The notes: generated by a model not told the origin, from the letters alone. 64,000 nucleotides of DNA from Kastovskya adunca ATA6-11-RM4 (GCA_019359445.1 JAHHHJ010000014.1:1-64000); one strand, 5' to 3'; numbered from the stretch's first letter, positions 8,984-19,137 are shown. A program made the numbers and translations.

Positions 8984-9757
8984 ATGAAACTTTGGCGCGA
9001 GACTCTGGCTGTAGCACAACGGATCTTGATTGAATTGTTACGGCGGCGACGCAGCCTGTTTTTCTGGAGTATTTTTCCGATTTCTGTCTTGTTGCTCAAC
9101 GGCTATATTTTGGCAGAACGTGCCAATTTATCTATGGCGATCGCCTTTGAAAACGCCGCCCCCTCAACTTTGGTAGGTGCGGCGCTGTTCTTTAGTTGCT
9201 TAGGGGGTAGTGTCGCCACGGTTGTTGCAGAGCGAGAACAGCAAACCCTCAAACGATTATTTATCTCACCGTTGAGCGGTACAGCTTATTTTTTAGGAAT
9301 TTTTCTGGCTCATAGTTGTATTGGAATCGGTCAAACATTTTTGGTTTATGCGATCGCTAGCTTCTGGGGCGCTCAGTTCAATGGCTCTATTTTGCTAGGG
9401 GGGCTGATCGTTTTGCTGAGTATCGCGTCTTATGTGGGAGTTGGCTTTGTGCTAGGAACTCAGTTAGCTCGTCGTACCGAGGATGTCAACGCCTTAGTCG
9501 CCACGTTTGGTGTCCCCCTCTTGATTTTGGGGGGAGCATTTCTGCCGACGGCTTTATTTCCGCAGAATTTGCTGAGAATTGCCCAATTTAACCCGATATA
9601 CCACATGAATGAGGCATTACTAGGAGTTTCGGCTGTGGGAGATGGATTAGCAGATATTGCATCACACTTTTGGTTTCTGTGTGTCTTCGCTGCCTTAATG
9701 GTTGCAGCCGGATGGCTGTCTTATCGGCGAATGCTCAGCGTTGAAAGGAGCCTATAA
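8984..9757 (+). CDS. ABC-2 type transporter permease
   Basis: About 257 residues from the ATG at 8984 (MKLWRETLAVAQRILIELL). A TTG at 8951 would add 11 residues that look unlike the family. A membrane segment near residues 20-40 is followed by at least four more hydrophobic segments, and the ABC-2 block with EREQQTLKRLFISPLSG is present. The FNPIYHMNEALLG segment before the last helix is typical of the DrrB/NodJ-like family. It pairs with the ATPase that begins 3 nt after its stop, forming an exporter. Substrate unknown. Confidence 0.88.
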   Translation: MKLWRETLAVAQRILIELLRRRRSLFFWSIFPISVLLLNGYILAERANLSMAIAFENAAPSTLVGAALFFSCLGGSVATVVAEREQQTLKRLFISPLSGTAYFLGIFLAHSCIGIGQTFLVYAIASFWGAQFNGSILLGGLIVLLSIASYVGVGFVLGTQLARRTEDVNALVATFGVPLLILGGAFLPTALFPQNLLRIAQFNPIYHMNEALLGVSAVGDGLADIASHFWFLCVFAALMVAAGWLSYRRMLSVERSL

Positions 9758-9760
9758 GTT

Positions 9761-10669
9761 GTGTTGAAAATCAAGAAGCTAAACAAGTCTTACGGTAAGC
9801 GCCAGGTTCTTGAAGATTTAACGCTACATATCCCAACTGGAGAAATTTATGGCTTACTAGGGCCCAATGGTGCGGGTAAAACGACCACAATTAACATTAT
9901 TTGTAACTTGCTCAAAGCCGATAGTGGGGCGATCGCTATTAACAATCAATCGGTTTCGGAGGCAACAAAGCGGCTGATTGGCATCGCTCCCCAAGAAAAT
10001 TTGCTGTATAAAACCCTGACTTGTGAAGAGAATTTAAACTTCTTTGCTCGGCTCTATGGTTTACGGGGTCAGCGGTTGCGACAACAGGTGCAGATTTGTT
10101 TGGAGGCGGTTAACTTGACTAGTCGCGCCAAAAGTCCGGTGGAGACGCTGAGTGGAGGAATGCAGCGGCGGATGAATATGGCGATCGCTCTGGTTCACCA
10201 ACCTAAGCTGGTGATTTTAGATGAGCCGACGACAGGATTAGATATCGAAACGCGATATGAAATTTGGGAATTGATTCGGCAGTTGCAGCGTCAGGGCGTG
10301 ACGATTTTGCTGACTACCCATCTTTTAGATGAAGCCGAACGGCTCTCCTCCCGCATTGGCATTCTCAAAAATGGTCGTATCCTGGCAGAAGGGAGCATGG
10401 AACAACTACGGCAGCGCATCCCAGCCAAAGAGATGGCGATCGTGCGGACGGCGGAGGAGGAAAAGGCGATCGCTCGTGCCTATGAGCATGGCTTTATCCC
10501 TCGACGCTATGGCAACGACCTCGCTTTTTGGCTGCCAGAGCAACTAGAACTCAAAGATCTCATTGCCCGTTTCGATCAAATCCCCCTCGATTCTATTGCC
10601 CGTCAACCTGTAGGTTTAGAACATATCTATTTAGAGGTTACACAGGGCACTGTAGATGAATGTCACTGA
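9761..10669 (+). CDS. ABC transporter ATP-binding protein (DrrA-like)
   Basis: 302 residues with one ABC domain: Walker A GPNGAGKT near residue 36, signature LSGGMQRR near 130, Walker B LVILDEPTTGLD near 150, then a C-terminal extension typical of ABC-2 exporter ATPases. GTG start at 9761, preceded by GAAAGGAG (9743-9750), which decides the start. Cotranscribed with the permease (gap of 3 nt). Cytoplasmic energising subunit of an exporter for an unidentified lipid, drug or polysaccharide substrate. Confidence 0.92.
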   Translation: MLKIKKLNKSYGKRQVLEDLTLHIPTGEIYGLLGPNGAGKTTTINIICNLLKADSGAIAINNQSVSEATKRLIGIAPQENLLYKTLTCEENLNFFARLYGLRGQRLRQQVQICLEAVNLTSRAKSPVETLSGGMQRRMNMAIALVHQPKLVILDEPTTGLDIETRYEIWELIRQLQRQGVTILLTTHLLDEAERLSSRIGILKNGRILAEGSMEQLRQRIPAKEMAIVRTAEEEKAIARAYEHGFIPRRYGNDLAFWLPEQLELKDLIARFDQIPLDSIARQPVGLEHIYLEVTQGTVDECH

Positions 10670-10916
10670 CTTGAGGGAAAGAGAGATTTTCTTGAGAAAA
10701 GCCCAGTTTGGGGAGCTTTCCCCCAATCCCCCCACTGGGGGATGAGTGCCTCCCCCAGACCCCCTGCACAAGGTTTGATCGGTTTTCTTAAGTCAGTAGA
10801 TAAATAAAGATAGGAAAAGCATTACTCTTCCATAGGACTATCTTCGCGCTCAGTTAACTTGACAATCTCTGTGCAAGTTCTACCATCACCTAACAGGTAG
10901 GTAAACACTCACAAGT

Positions 10917-12914
10917 TTGTATCCACAACTCAGGAAGAGGCAACGTTCATTGAATTTCCCTAGCCAACACCCGATTTCCCGCCGAACCATGCTCAAGCTT
11001 TTTGGTGCAGGAGCAGTCGTGGGGACGCTCGGCTATTCTCGTTTTGCAAAGCCACAGCCGACTGTATTTCAGAAAGACGCCCTCATCTTACCGACTCAAA
11101 CTAGCCAACCTCGCAGCGTTGTAGTGGTCGGTGGCGGACTGGCGGGACTAGCCTGTGCCTACCAACTGAGCCAACGGGGCTTCAGCGTTACTCTACTGGA
11201 GCAGGCAGCCCAACTAGGTGGCAAGATTGCCAGTTGGAAAATAGAGGTGAATGGGGAGCCGTTGATGATGGAACATGGGTTTCATGGCTTCTTTCCCCAG
11301 TATTACAATCTCAACGGTCTGATTGCGGAGCTGGAGTTGGCTGAAAATTTTCGATCTCTGAACTCCTATGCTGTTGTTTATCGAGATCAAAAGTACCAGC
11401 CAGAAGTGTTCCGCCCCAGTCATTCGGCGTTCCCGTGGAATATCGTGGACTTGGCAATTGCTTCTCATAACCGTCTGCGCTGGAAGCTAAACCTGACCAA
11501 GATTGAACACTGGCAGGCTTTGCGGGAAATTGCCGGATTTAGCGTAGAAAGCAGTTTCCGACGGTTGGATGAGCTATCTATGACTGAATGGGTACAGAAA
11601 GGATTGCCTGAGGGACTCTACGACCTTTACTTCTTACCCTTTGCCAAGTCCAGTCTCAACTCCCCCGATGTTTTGAGTGCTGGGGAACTGATGCAGTTTT
11701 TCCATTTCTACTTTTTTGGCAATCCCGAAGGATTGGCATTTAATGGGACGCGGCAGGACATGGGTACAAGCTTGGTGCAACCGATTGCCCGCTCCATTAT
11801 CAATAATGGGGGCAAAGTTATCACCCAGGCTAGTGTGACTAATATTCACTGGGAACAGGAAGGAATTGCCTCCCTCAGTTATCAAACGGGGAGTGGTGAA
11901 AATGGTGCTCCTCTATGGGTTGATGCTAATCCAGCCCTAAACCAGCAGTACGCTCAGGAGAAGCTGCGCTTTTACGGAGCGGGAGACCGGGTGTACGCCC
12001 TACCTACAAATAGTCAACAAGTTCTGTCTCTCTCTTGCACCCATCAAGGTTGCACTGTACAACCGACGGAGGATGGGGAGTTTCGTTGTCCTTGTCACGG
12101 TTCAGTTTTTGACCACGAGGGGCAGGTTGTTCGAGGCCCTGCCAAGCGGAATTTAGCGCGATTTAGCATTTTACAGCAACAGGGTGAGTCTCCTGAATCT
12201 GTCTTTGAACGTCTCCAATTGATTGCTGTTCAGTCGGAAAAATCTCCCACGCCAAGAACTGAAATCAGTGCAGATTACTACGTGTTTGCTACTGATGTGC
12301 CAGGAGTACAGCAGTTGTTTTCTAGGGCGACAGGTGATGTCCATCCCCAAGTGCGGCAACAGGTAGAAAAATTAGCGATCGCTGATCCTTTTGCCGTTTG
12401 TCGCTTCTGGTTCGATCGAGATTTCCCTTGGGAGCACAGCGACTTCACTTCCCTCTCTGGTTACCGCCTCACGGACAGCATTACCCTCTACCACCATATT
12501 CAAGATGAGTATATTGCTTGGGCAGCTAAGACGGGAGGTAGTGTCGTGGAGTTACATGCCTATTGCTACAAAGAGAAGGAGTTTCCCACTCAGGAGACCT
12601 TGCTAACGACCTTTGAGCAAGAGTTATACGAAATTGTCCCGGAACTGCAAACGGCAACTCTACTGCATCGGGAAGTCGTCAACCAAAAGAACTTCTCCGG
12701 CTACCCACCGGGTAGCTATGCCGATCGTCCCGAAACTTGCACGCCTGTTCCCAATCTTTTATTTGCAGGAGATTGGGTGAAGATGCCCTTCCCCTGCGGG
12801 TTGATGGAACGTGCCACCAGTAGTGGCTTATTGGCAAGTAATGCCATCTGCCAAGCCGAAGGCGTCCAGCGCCGGACTCTGCGCTCGGTCACTCCTAAGG
12901 GGGTTCTGTCATGA
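10917..12914 (+). CDS. cruE: Probable CruE: FAD-dependent carotene desaturase/methyltransferase with inserted Rieske domain
   Basis: 665 residues. A twin-arginine motif SRRTMLK (21-27) is followed by a hydrophobic stretch. The FAD-binding GGGLAG lies at 72-77, followed by the desaturase pattern LEQAAQLGGKIASW. The CrtU-like part FHFYFFGNPEGLAFNGTRQ is in the middle. A Rieske [2Fe-2S] domain is inserted, with CTHQGC near 373 and CPCHGS near 390. The C-terminal GLMERATSSGLLASNAI closes the flavoprotein fold. CrtU/CruE enzymes convert the beta-ionone ring of beta-carotene to an aromatic ring. The architecture and the partner gene (4-nt overlap) support CruE, but this is from memory of the family. 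The only start in range that keeps the twin-arginine motif is a TTG. Confidence 0.68.
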   Translation: MYPQLRKRQRSLNFPSQHPISRRTMLKLFGAGAVVGTLGYSRFAKPQPTVFQKDALILPTQTSQPRSVVVVGGGLAGLACAYQLSQRGFSVTLLEQAAQLGGKIASWKIEVNGEPLMMEHGFHGFFPQYYNLNGLIAELELAENFRSLNSYAVVYRDQKYQPEVFRPSHSAFPWNIVDLAIASHNRLRWKLNLTKIEHWQALREIAGFSVESSFRRLDELSMTEWVQKGLPEGLYDLYFLPFAKSSLNSPDVLSAGELMQFFHFYFFGNPEGLAFNGTRQDMGTSLVQPIARSIINNGGKVITQASVTNIHWEQEGIASLSYQTGSGENGAPLWVDANPALNQQYAQEKLRFYGAGDRVYALPTNSQQVLSLSCTHQGCTVQPTEDGEFRCPCHGSVFDHEGQVVRGPAKRNLARFSILQQQGESPESVFERLQLIAVQSEKSPTPRTEISADYYVFATDVPGVQQLFSRATGDVHPQVRQQVEKLAIADPFAVCRFWFDRDFPWEHSDFTSLSGYRLTDSITLYHHIQDEYIAWAAKTGGSVVELHAYCYKEKEFPTQETLLTTFEQELYEIVPELQTATLLHREVVNQKNFSGYPPGSYADRPETCTPVPNLLFAGDWVKMPFPCGLMERATSSGLLASNAICQAEGVQRRTLRSVTPKGVLS

Positions 12915-13993
12915 ATTCTCCTGGACGTGCCGATATCCGCCAATTGGAGATTAACCTCAACCACTGGTATGTGGTTGCTTGTAGTCAGGAGGTGGGGGAG
13001 CAACCAGTCAGTGTGATGTTTTGGGAAGAAGCGATCGCGCTTTACCGAGATAGCAAGGGTCAAGTCCAGGCGTTGGAAGATCGTTGTCCCCACCGCTTTG
13101 TCAAACTGAGTCAAGGTCGTGTTGTAGAGGATGCCCTAGAGTGTGCTTACCACGGCTGGCAGATTAATCCCCAAGGGCAATGTAGCGCCGTTCCCTATCT
13201 AGCGGCTAATCAAAAGCTCCCCAGTTGTCGGATTCGCAGTTATCCCGTGCGAGAACAGGATGGTTTTATTTGGCTGTTTCCAGGGGAGCCAGCCTTGGCA
13301 GAGCATACCTCACCCCTGGCGATTCCGGAGTGGGAACACCTCAACTACATCGGTACAGTTTCGGTGATTGATGCCCAAGCCCACTTTTCCTTTCTGGTTG
13401 AGAATCTGATGGATATGTACCACGGGCATTTACATCAGAACTATCAGGCTTGGACGGGAGCAGTTTTAGAAGAAGTGGAAGAGACAAGCGATCGCGTTGA
13501 TGCCCTCTACCACGTACAGAACTACTACCGCATTGACAAAATCTGGTCGGTTTCCCAGTTATTCTTCCCCCAACTGCGTCGTCTTCACCCGGATTTCCTC
13601 AAAGTCAGCTACATCTATCCCCACTGGACATCGGAATTAGGCAAGGATTTCAAGATTTACTGTCTGTTGTGTCCCATTAGTCCCCTACATACTCGCGCCT
13701 ACCTAGTACATTTCACGTCCTTGAATGCCTTCACTAATCTCCACAAACTGCCTGATGATTTTCGTCGCTTTGTTAAAAATCGGCTGTTTGGCTCTGCTCA
13801 AAGTTTGTTGGATGGGTTGGTGCGCGAGGATGTGCAGATGATTGAGCAGGAACAGCAGGCTTATCTAAACCACCCGGAGCGATTTCCCTACGAACTCAAT
13901 CGTGCTGTCGCTAGTGTGCAGCGCTTGATTCGGACACAAGCCGAGCGTTCTACAGCCTCTGTTGATCCGAAGTCCGAAATCCGGAGTCGCTAA
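12911..13993 (+). CDS. cruH: Rieske non-heme iron oxygenase, probable CruH
   Basis: 360 residues. Rieske centre: C59-P-H61 and C78-x2-H81 (CAYHGW). Mononuclear iron site: N165-x2-D168-x2-H171-x3-H175. The layout resembles pheophorbide a / chlorophyllide a oxygenase-type enzymes, which oxidise methyl groups. The ATG overlaps the stop of the upstream desaturase (ATGA), so translation is coupled and the pair is likely one pathway. In Synechococcus PCC 7002, CruH oxidises the C-18 methyl groups of renierapurpurin towards synechoxanthin; this assignment here is inferred from partner and class. Any other methyl-oxidising PaO-like enzyme is possible. Confidence 0.65.
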   Translation: MNSPGRADIRQLEINLNHWYVVACSQEVGEQPVSVMFWEEAIALYRDSKGQVQALEDRCPHRFVKLSQGRVVEDALECAYHGWQINPQGQCSAVPYLAANQKLPSCRIRSYPVREQDGFIWLFPGEPALAEHTSPLAIPEWEHLNYIGTVSVIDAQAHFSFLVENLMDMYHGHLHQNYQAWTGAVLEEVEETSDRVDALYHVQNYYRIDKIWSVSQLFFPQLRRLHPDFLKVSYIYPHWTSELGKDFKIYCLLCPISPLHTRAYLVHFTSLNAFTNLHKLPDDFRRFVKNRLFGSAQSLLDGLVREDVQMIEQEQQAYLNHPERFPYELNRAVASVQRLIRTQAERSTASVDPKSEIRSR

Positions 13994-14101
13994 TAAATAG
14001 GTGCGCTTAAATAAACCCAATCCCTTTGTAAGGTAGGCATTGCTCAAAAAGAAGTTTTTGTCTGGATTCCCAGCTCTATCGCAGGCAATCCCACCCTACG
14101 C

Positions 14102-16795
14102 TTAATTAGATCCGGCTTGCCTTACAGGAATTTCAATAATAAACTCGGCTCCTTGTCCTAGGGAAGAATTGCAGGTGAGTTTTCCTTTATGTTTATCAAC
14201 AACAATCTGATAGCTAATTGCTAATCCTAAACCCGTACCTTGACCTACTTCTTTAGTAGTAAAGAAAGGATTGAAAAGTTGTTTTTTGGTGGCTTCTACC
14301 ATTCCGATTCCATTATCGGCAATGTTAATAATAACTGCGGATTGGTCGGCAGAAAGACTAGTGCGGATGTGAATGAATGGAGGGATGATAGCTGTAGTGG
14401 GAGTATTTTTTCTCTCTACTGACGCCTCTAATGCTTCAATGGCATTGCTGAGGAGATTCATAAAGACTTGATTGAGTTGTCCTGGATAGCAATGGACAAG
14501 GGGTAAATCGCCATACTCTTTAATAATGGAAATACCGGGATGATTTGATTTACCTTTAAGGCGGTTTTGGAGAATCATTAAAGTACTTTCAAGTCCCGAA
14601 TGGATATCAACTTCCTTGCTATCAGATTCATCTAGGCGGGAAAAGGTACGTAGCGATTGTACAATTTCCCGAATCCGTTCTGCCCCCACTTTCATTGATT
14701 CCTGTAGCCGGGGAAGATCGGCAATTAAAAACTTCCAGTCAATGGCTTCCATCTTTTCTTTAATGGCGGCGGGAGGCTGGGGAAAGTGTTCTTGATACAG
14801 CTTCACTAGCGATAAAAGATCGTTAGCATAGCCTTCAGCATAGGTGAGGTTGCCGTAGATGAAGTTAACTGGGTTGTTGATTTCGTGGGCTACCCCAGCA
14901 ACTAACTGACCTAAACTCGACATTTTTTCACTTTGGATCAGTTGTGTCTGGGTGCGTTGCAATTCGTGCAGGGTTTGTTCAATCTGTGTGGCTTGGGCTT
15001 GGGCTTGTTGGGCCGCCGCACGACTGGCATCATAGAGAGCAGCTTGATTGAGCGCGATCGCTAATTGGTCTGTTACTGCTTGCAGCAGTTCTACTTCACT
15101 ATCTTGCCAGACATGTTCGCGATCGCAGTGAACGCAGCAAAGCACGCCAATTGCCCCGGAATGGGTCTGCATCGAGAGCATTAAAACGGCAGTATAGCCC
15201 AGCGCATTCAAAAACTTCTGAAACACCGGGTCACTCACTGCCTCGACGTTATCGATTCGCAGCGTTTCTCGATTCAAAAGCTTGCCTGCCAAAGGGCCGA
15301 GGATTTCTGCTGGATAGCGCCCCGCTAGGTCAGGAAGCAAAGAGTTTCGTGCTTCTTTCACGACTTCCCAGTAAGGGTTGACTGGGCGCGGATAGTACCA
15401 AGCAAACTGGCTACGGTCAACTTGCAGCAGTTGGTGAATTGACTCTACGGTGGTTTCAAGGATGGTGTTGAGTTCTAGGGAGTTGCGGATCTGGTTCGCC
15501 AGTTGATTCAGGAGGGCGTCTCGCTGCGCCTGTTCTCGCAGTTGCGCTTCTGACTGCCGCAAGGCTTTTTCCTGCGCCTTGAGAGCAGTAATATCTTGTA
15601 ACATGGTGATGCCTGCGATGATGTCTCCTTGCTCATTTCTCACAGGCAGCACATAGGCTTGATAGATCTGTTCCCCCACGGGCAACTCAAACGTGCTTTC
15701 TCCCCCCGCTAGCGCCCCTCGATAAATGGGTTCTAACCATTCACACACTTCTGGCGACCACACATCCCAGAGGGTTTTGCCTTCCCACACCTGGGCAATA
15801 CTCGTCATCACCGACTTGGAACCTTCTGCTAGGGTGTAGCACAAATCGGAGTCGAACAGCAGCACAAAACCATTAGGGATATTCCGGGCTAGGGTGCGGT
15901 AGAGTTGTTCGCTGTGTTGTAGGGCTTCTTCGGCGGCGCGGCGATCGCTAATATCTTGAACAACACTGAGAAAGTACTTTGGCTTCTTGGTGGAAGTACG
16001 AACTAAGGACACTGTAATTTGCACCCAAATCGCCGATTGATTTTTGCGGATGTAGCGCTTTTCTAAAGAGTAGGTGTGAGTTTTTCCGGTTAAGAGCGAT
16101 CGCACATGCTCTAAGTCAGTGCCTAAGTCGTCAGGATGGGTGATGTCTGGGAAGGTTTTTGTCAGCATTTCCTCACGGCTATAGCCGACAATGTCACAAA
16201 ACTTTTGGTTGACGCGGGTAAATCTACCTTCGAGATCCGCATAATTAATGCCCACCGCTGCTTGCTCAAAAGTCCTACGGAAGCGTTCTTCACTCTCCTG
16301 CACCTCTGCTTGTATCTTAGGGCGATCGCTCTTGCAGCAGGTATAGATGACGATCCCTCCCACTTCCCCCGTACTGGTGCGCCAGGGCTGCATCTCCCAT
16401 TTCACCCAAACCTGAGTACCATCAGGTTTGATAAAATAATCCTCATCTCCTTGCTGCACTTCCCCCGCTAAACAAGCGGCGTGAATATCTTGCCATCGGT
16501 CTAAATAAGATTGAGTCGAGGCAGTTTCTTGGGGAGTATTTGGCTGTGGTGAATTGCTAGCTGATGCGGCTGATAAATTCCCCAATTTTCCAGTTTGAAA
16601 AAGAGGAAAGAGATCGTAGTGAGAGCAACCAATAATTTCTTGCTCTTCTAGTCCGTAATCTGCAAGCCAGCGATCAGAAGCCAGTAGGTAGCGCAGATTA
16701 CAGTCAAGCATCGCGACAGCGGTAGGGGTATACCTCACAAATGCCGACAACAGCTCGCGAGTTGTTGATTCAGGGTCGGGGTTAGGCGATCGCAT
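14102..16795 (-). CDS. PAS/GAF sensor histidine kinase
   Basis: 897 residues, no membrane segment, so cytoplasmic. Order: PAS 1 (about 15-135), PAS 2 with PAC (about 170-290), PAS 3 (about 295-415), coiled linker, GAF (about 430-585), coiled coil, HisKA with SEKMSSLGQLVAGVAHEINN (phospho-His at 637), HATPase with N box NLLSNAIEAL and G boxes DNGIGM and GQGTGLGLA. No receiver domain, and no response regulator beside it: an orphan kinase. The H box (AHEINNPVNFIYGNL) is of the cyanobacterial type often found after PAS/GAF arrays. Signal unknown. Confidence 0.93.
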   Translation of the reverse strand: MRSPNPDPESTTRELLSAFVRYTPTAVAMLDCNLRYLLASDRWLADYGLEEQEIIGCSHYDLFPLFQTGKLGNLSAASASNSPQPNTPQETASTQSYLDRWQDIHAACLAGEVQQGDEDYFIKPDGTQVWVKWEMQPWRTSTGEVGGIVIYTCCKSDRPKIQAEVQESEERFRRTFEQAAVGINYADLEGRFTRVNQKFCDIVGYSREEMLTKTFPDITHPDDLGTDLEHVRSLLTGKTHTYSLEKRYIRKNQSAIWVQITVSLVRTSTKKPKYFLSVVQDISDRRAAEEALQHSEQLYRTLARNIPNGFVLLFDSDLCYTLAEGSKSVMTSIAQVWEGKTLWDVWSPEVCEWLEPIYRGALAGGESTFELPVGEQIYQAYVLPVRNEQGDIIAGITMLQDITALKAQEKALRQSEAQLREQAQRDALLNQLANQIRNSLELNTILETTVESIHQLLQVDRSQFAWYYPRPVNPYWEVVKEARNSLLPDLAGRYPAEILGPLAGKLLNRETLRIDNVEAVSDPVFQKFLNALGYTAVLMLSMQTHSGAIGVLCCVHCDREHVWQDSEVELLQAVTDQLAIALNQAALYDASRAAAQQAQAQATQIEQTLHELQRTQTQLIQSEKMSSLGQLVAGVAHEINNPVNFIYGNLTYAEGYANDLLSLVKLYQEHFPQPPAAIKEKMEAIDWKFLIADLPRLQESMKVGAERIREIVQSLRTFSRLDESDSKEVDIHSGLESTLMILQNRLKGKSNHPGISIIKEYGDLPLVHCYPGQLNQVFMNLLSNAIEALEASVERKNTPTTAIIPPFIHIRTSLSADQSAVIINIADNGIGMVEATKKQLFNPFFTTKEVGQGTGLGLAISYQIVVDKHKGKLTCNSSLGQGAEFIIEIPVRQAGSN

Positions 16796-17178
16796 TAACT
16801 GAACGCTCGCTTTTATTTCAAAATTTTATTAAATGAACCAGCAGATTTTAAGTTTCTATTTTCTACTGATAGTATGATATTTTTGAAGCACTTATTCTCA
16901 GTAGATCTGCTGAAACTATAATAAACTAATGTTTCATGCTAATGATGGAAATAATTTTTGAGATTTAATAGCGTAGCTTTTTGATAAAAACAAAGTTAAA
17001 CTTTCAGTCAATGTTATTAACAATTATCTAAAAGTTTAAATGCAAACGGTTGTTTTGTCCTAAATCTCCTAGTGAATTCTACTGTTTATGCAATCCTGAC
17101 AAAAATAGTTTCCTAATAACAACTAACAACTGACAAAATATTGAAAGCCAAAACATTTATCTTCACTCATCTTTACTC
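16796..17178. other. AT-rich divergent promoter region
   Basis: Separates the leftward kinase and rightward trpD. It is markedly AT-rich and has no gene-like frame; a STRR-like AACAACTAACAACTGACA tract lies near 17120-17137. Presumably holds both promoters; no clear boxes identified. Confidence 0.5.
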
Positions 17179-18240
17179 ATGATCCAAGATTCCACGACTG
17201 CTGTTGTTGAAACTGTTGATTGGTCGGGCTTGTTACAACAGGTGCTCGATAGGCGATCGCTATCTGGCAAACAAGCCGCTGACTTGATGCAAGGATGGCT
17301 AAAAGAGGAAATTCCCCCAGTGCTTTCGGGGGCGCTACTAGCGGCGATTCAGGCAAAAGGGGTTTCCGCTGAAGAATTAGCCGGGATGGCACAGGTATTG
17401 CAGTCCTTGTCTCTCTTAGCCACAGAAATTGCTCATCAGACGCCCGTTATTGATACCTGTGGCACCGGGGGAGATGGGGCATCAACGTTTAATATTTCCA
17501 CAGCCGTTGCCTTTGTCGCCGCTGCTGCTGGGGTAGCGGTTGCCAAGCATGGCAATCGTTCCGCATCTAGTAAAGTGGGTTCTGCGGATGTATTAGAAGC
17601 CTTGGGCATAAAATTATCCGCCCCACCAGAAAAGGTACAATCCGCCCTTTCAGAAGTAGGAATCACCTTCCTTTTTGCTCCCGGTTGGCACCCAGCGATG
17701 AAAGCCGTTGCCCCCCTGCGGCGCACATTGAAGATCCGCACAGTTTTTAATTTCCTTGGCCCTTTAGTCAATCCCCTCCGCCCTACCGCTCAAATCATCG
17801 GCGTTTGCGATCCCAACATCTTGGCAACAATTGCCCACGCCTTGCAGCAGTTGGGAATGTCTCAGGCGATCGTTTTGCATGGACGGGAGAAACTAGACGA
17901 AGCCGGACTCGCCGATGCGACTGATTTAGCCTTATTAGCGGATGGAGAAGTACGCCTGACTAGCTTGCACCCTGAGGAGTTGGGTTTAACGCCAGCCCCT
18001 ACTGGAGCATTGCGCGGTGGAGAGATTGAGGAAAATACCGCAATTCTCCGCGAGGTCTTACAAGGGAGAGGTACTCAAGCCCAGCAGGATGTTGTGGCAT
18101 TAAATGCAGCTTTAGCTCTGGAAATAGGCGGCGTTGTTCCCTTAGAAGACCATGCTAGGGGGATTCAACTGGCAAAAGATATCTTGCAAAGTGGCGCGGC
18201 TTGGTCAAAGCTAGAGCAGCTCGTGCAGTTTCTCAGTTGA
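17179..18240 (+). CDS. trpD: Anthranilate phosphoribosyltransferase
   Basis: 353 residues, slightly longer than the usual ~340 at the N-terminus. The PRPP-binding motif [17 protein letters not shown] (about 93-109) and the [18 protein letters not shown] block are intact. It transfers phosphoribose from PRPP to anthranilate in tryptophan synthesis. Monocistronic here; other trp genes are not in the window, as usual in cyanobacteria. Confidence 0.97.
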   Translation: MIQDSTTAVVETVDWSGLLQQVLDRRSLSGKQAADLMQGWLKEEIPPVLSGALLAAIQAKGVSAEELAGMAQVLQSLSLLATEIAHQTPVIDTCGTGGDGASTFNISTAVAFVAAAAGVAVAKHGNRSASSKVGSADVLEALGIKLSAPPEKVQSALSEVGITFLFAPGWHPAMKAVAPLRRTLKIRTVFNFLGPLVNPLRPTAQIIGVCDPNILATIAHALQQLGMSQAIVLHGREKLDEAGLADATDLALLADGEVRLTSLHPEELGLTPAPTGALRGGEIEENTAILREVLQGRGTQAQQDVVALNAALALEIGGVVPLEDHARGIQLAKDILQSGAAWSKLEQLVQFLS

Positions 18241-18260
18241 GGATGGCTTTGTCATCAACA

Positions 18261-18352
18261 AGTGCGATCGCTCCTCTTTTGTAGGTTGGGTTGATGGACG
18301 AAACCCAACACTCATCAACGCTTAGTTTCGCTTTGAGGTTATAGCGATCGCC
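18261..18352 (+). repeat. 92-bp HIP1-bounded hairpin repeat, copy 1
   Basis: Begins with AGTGCGATCGCTCC and ends with AGCGATCGCC, so a HIP1 octamer bounds each end. Inside is GTTGGGTT - 8 nt - AAACCCAAC, an 8-bp stem. Same orientation as copies 2 and 3. Confidence 0.88.
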
Positions 18353-18413
18353 CTACTAAAAGAAAGAGCGATCGCCATTGGTGGACAATAAACTTGATTT
18401 AAAAGTTTGTTCG

Positions 18414-18746
18414 TCAGTAAAGCTCAAGACAATCCCAAGTAGCACTATCAATCAGTTCTTGGATTGCCTCTGCCCCAGCTCGAAGTATTGCTTCCACTTT
18501 GCTTGTGGGTGTATTGCCACACCGTAGCCAAATTATCTTTGGTGGTGAACCATAAAGACGGCTTCTTTCTGCAAAGTCAGCATCCTGAGTAACAATACAA
18601 AACCCCTGAGTTTTGGCAAACTCCCAAATTTCGATATCATCTGCATCTGTAAGCCCGTGAAACTGAACGTGGCTAGCATCCGGGAAAATCTCAACCAACC
18701 GATTCACTAACTTTCGACTCAAGTTTTGGTCGAACAGCAGTTTCAA
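18414..18746 (-). CDS. DUF5615 PIN-like toxin candidate
   Basis: 110 residues. Starts MKLLFDQNLSRKLVNRL with the acidic residue of a PIN-like fold, and continues to IVTQDADFAERS and PPKIIWLRCGN, the DUF5615/Mut7-C-like pattern. The family is predicted to be a nuclease toxin; activity has rarely been tested. It overlaps the upstream DUF433 gene by 4 nt (ATGA), the classic antitoxin-toxin arrangement. Confidence 0.85.
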   Translation of the reverse strand: MKLLFDQNLSRKLVNRLVEIFPDASHVQFHGLTDADDIEIWEFAKTQGFCIVTQDADFAERSRLYGSPPKIIWLRCGNTPTSKVEAILRAGAEAIQELIDSATWDCLELY

Positions 18747-18973
18747 GTTTCACCTACTACAGCAGTTAAACGACGTTCTCGATCAGCGGCAAATTCAAGA
18801 CAAGCTCTAATATCTTCCTCTGTTAACTCCGGAAAGTCATCTAAAATTTCTGCATGAGACATACCGACTGCTAACCAACCCAAAACATCGTACACGGTTA
18901 TCCGCATTCGTCTGATACAGGGCTTACCGCCACGTTTCCCTGGCTCGATTGTAATGATGTTTCGATAGCTCAT
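18743..18973 (-). CDS. DUF433 antitoxin candidate
   Basis: 76 residues. GKRGGKPCIRRMRITVYDVLGWLA is the DUF433 signature, followed by a helix-turn-helix-like AEILDDFPELTEEDIRACL. Predicted DNA-binding antitoxin that should autoregulate the pair and neutralise the DUF5615 partner. First gene of a two-gene operon. Confidence 0.87.
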   Translation of the reverse strand: MSYRNIITIEPGKRGGKPCIRRMRITVYDVLGWLAVGMSHAEILDDFPELTEEDIRACLEFAADRERRLTAVVGET

Positions 18974-19045
18974 GGCAAAGTCAAGCTTAGTATTTCTATC
19001 GCCACTTTAGCCTAACTCCCGATTCTTTTGCTGCTATGAGTAAGG

Positions 19046-19137
19046 GCGATCGATCGCTCCTCTTTTGTAGGTTGGGTTAAGAGACAAAACTCAACATCCA
19101 TCAACGCTTAGTTTCGCTTTGGGAAAGAGCGATCGCC
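19046..19137 (+). repeat. 92-bp HIP1-bounded hairpin repeat, copy 2
   Basis: Same layout as copy 1. The inner arm has changed to AACTCAAC, which keeps pairing with GTTGGGTT through a G-U pair. The right-hand HIP1 is at 19129-19136. Confidence 0.88.
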
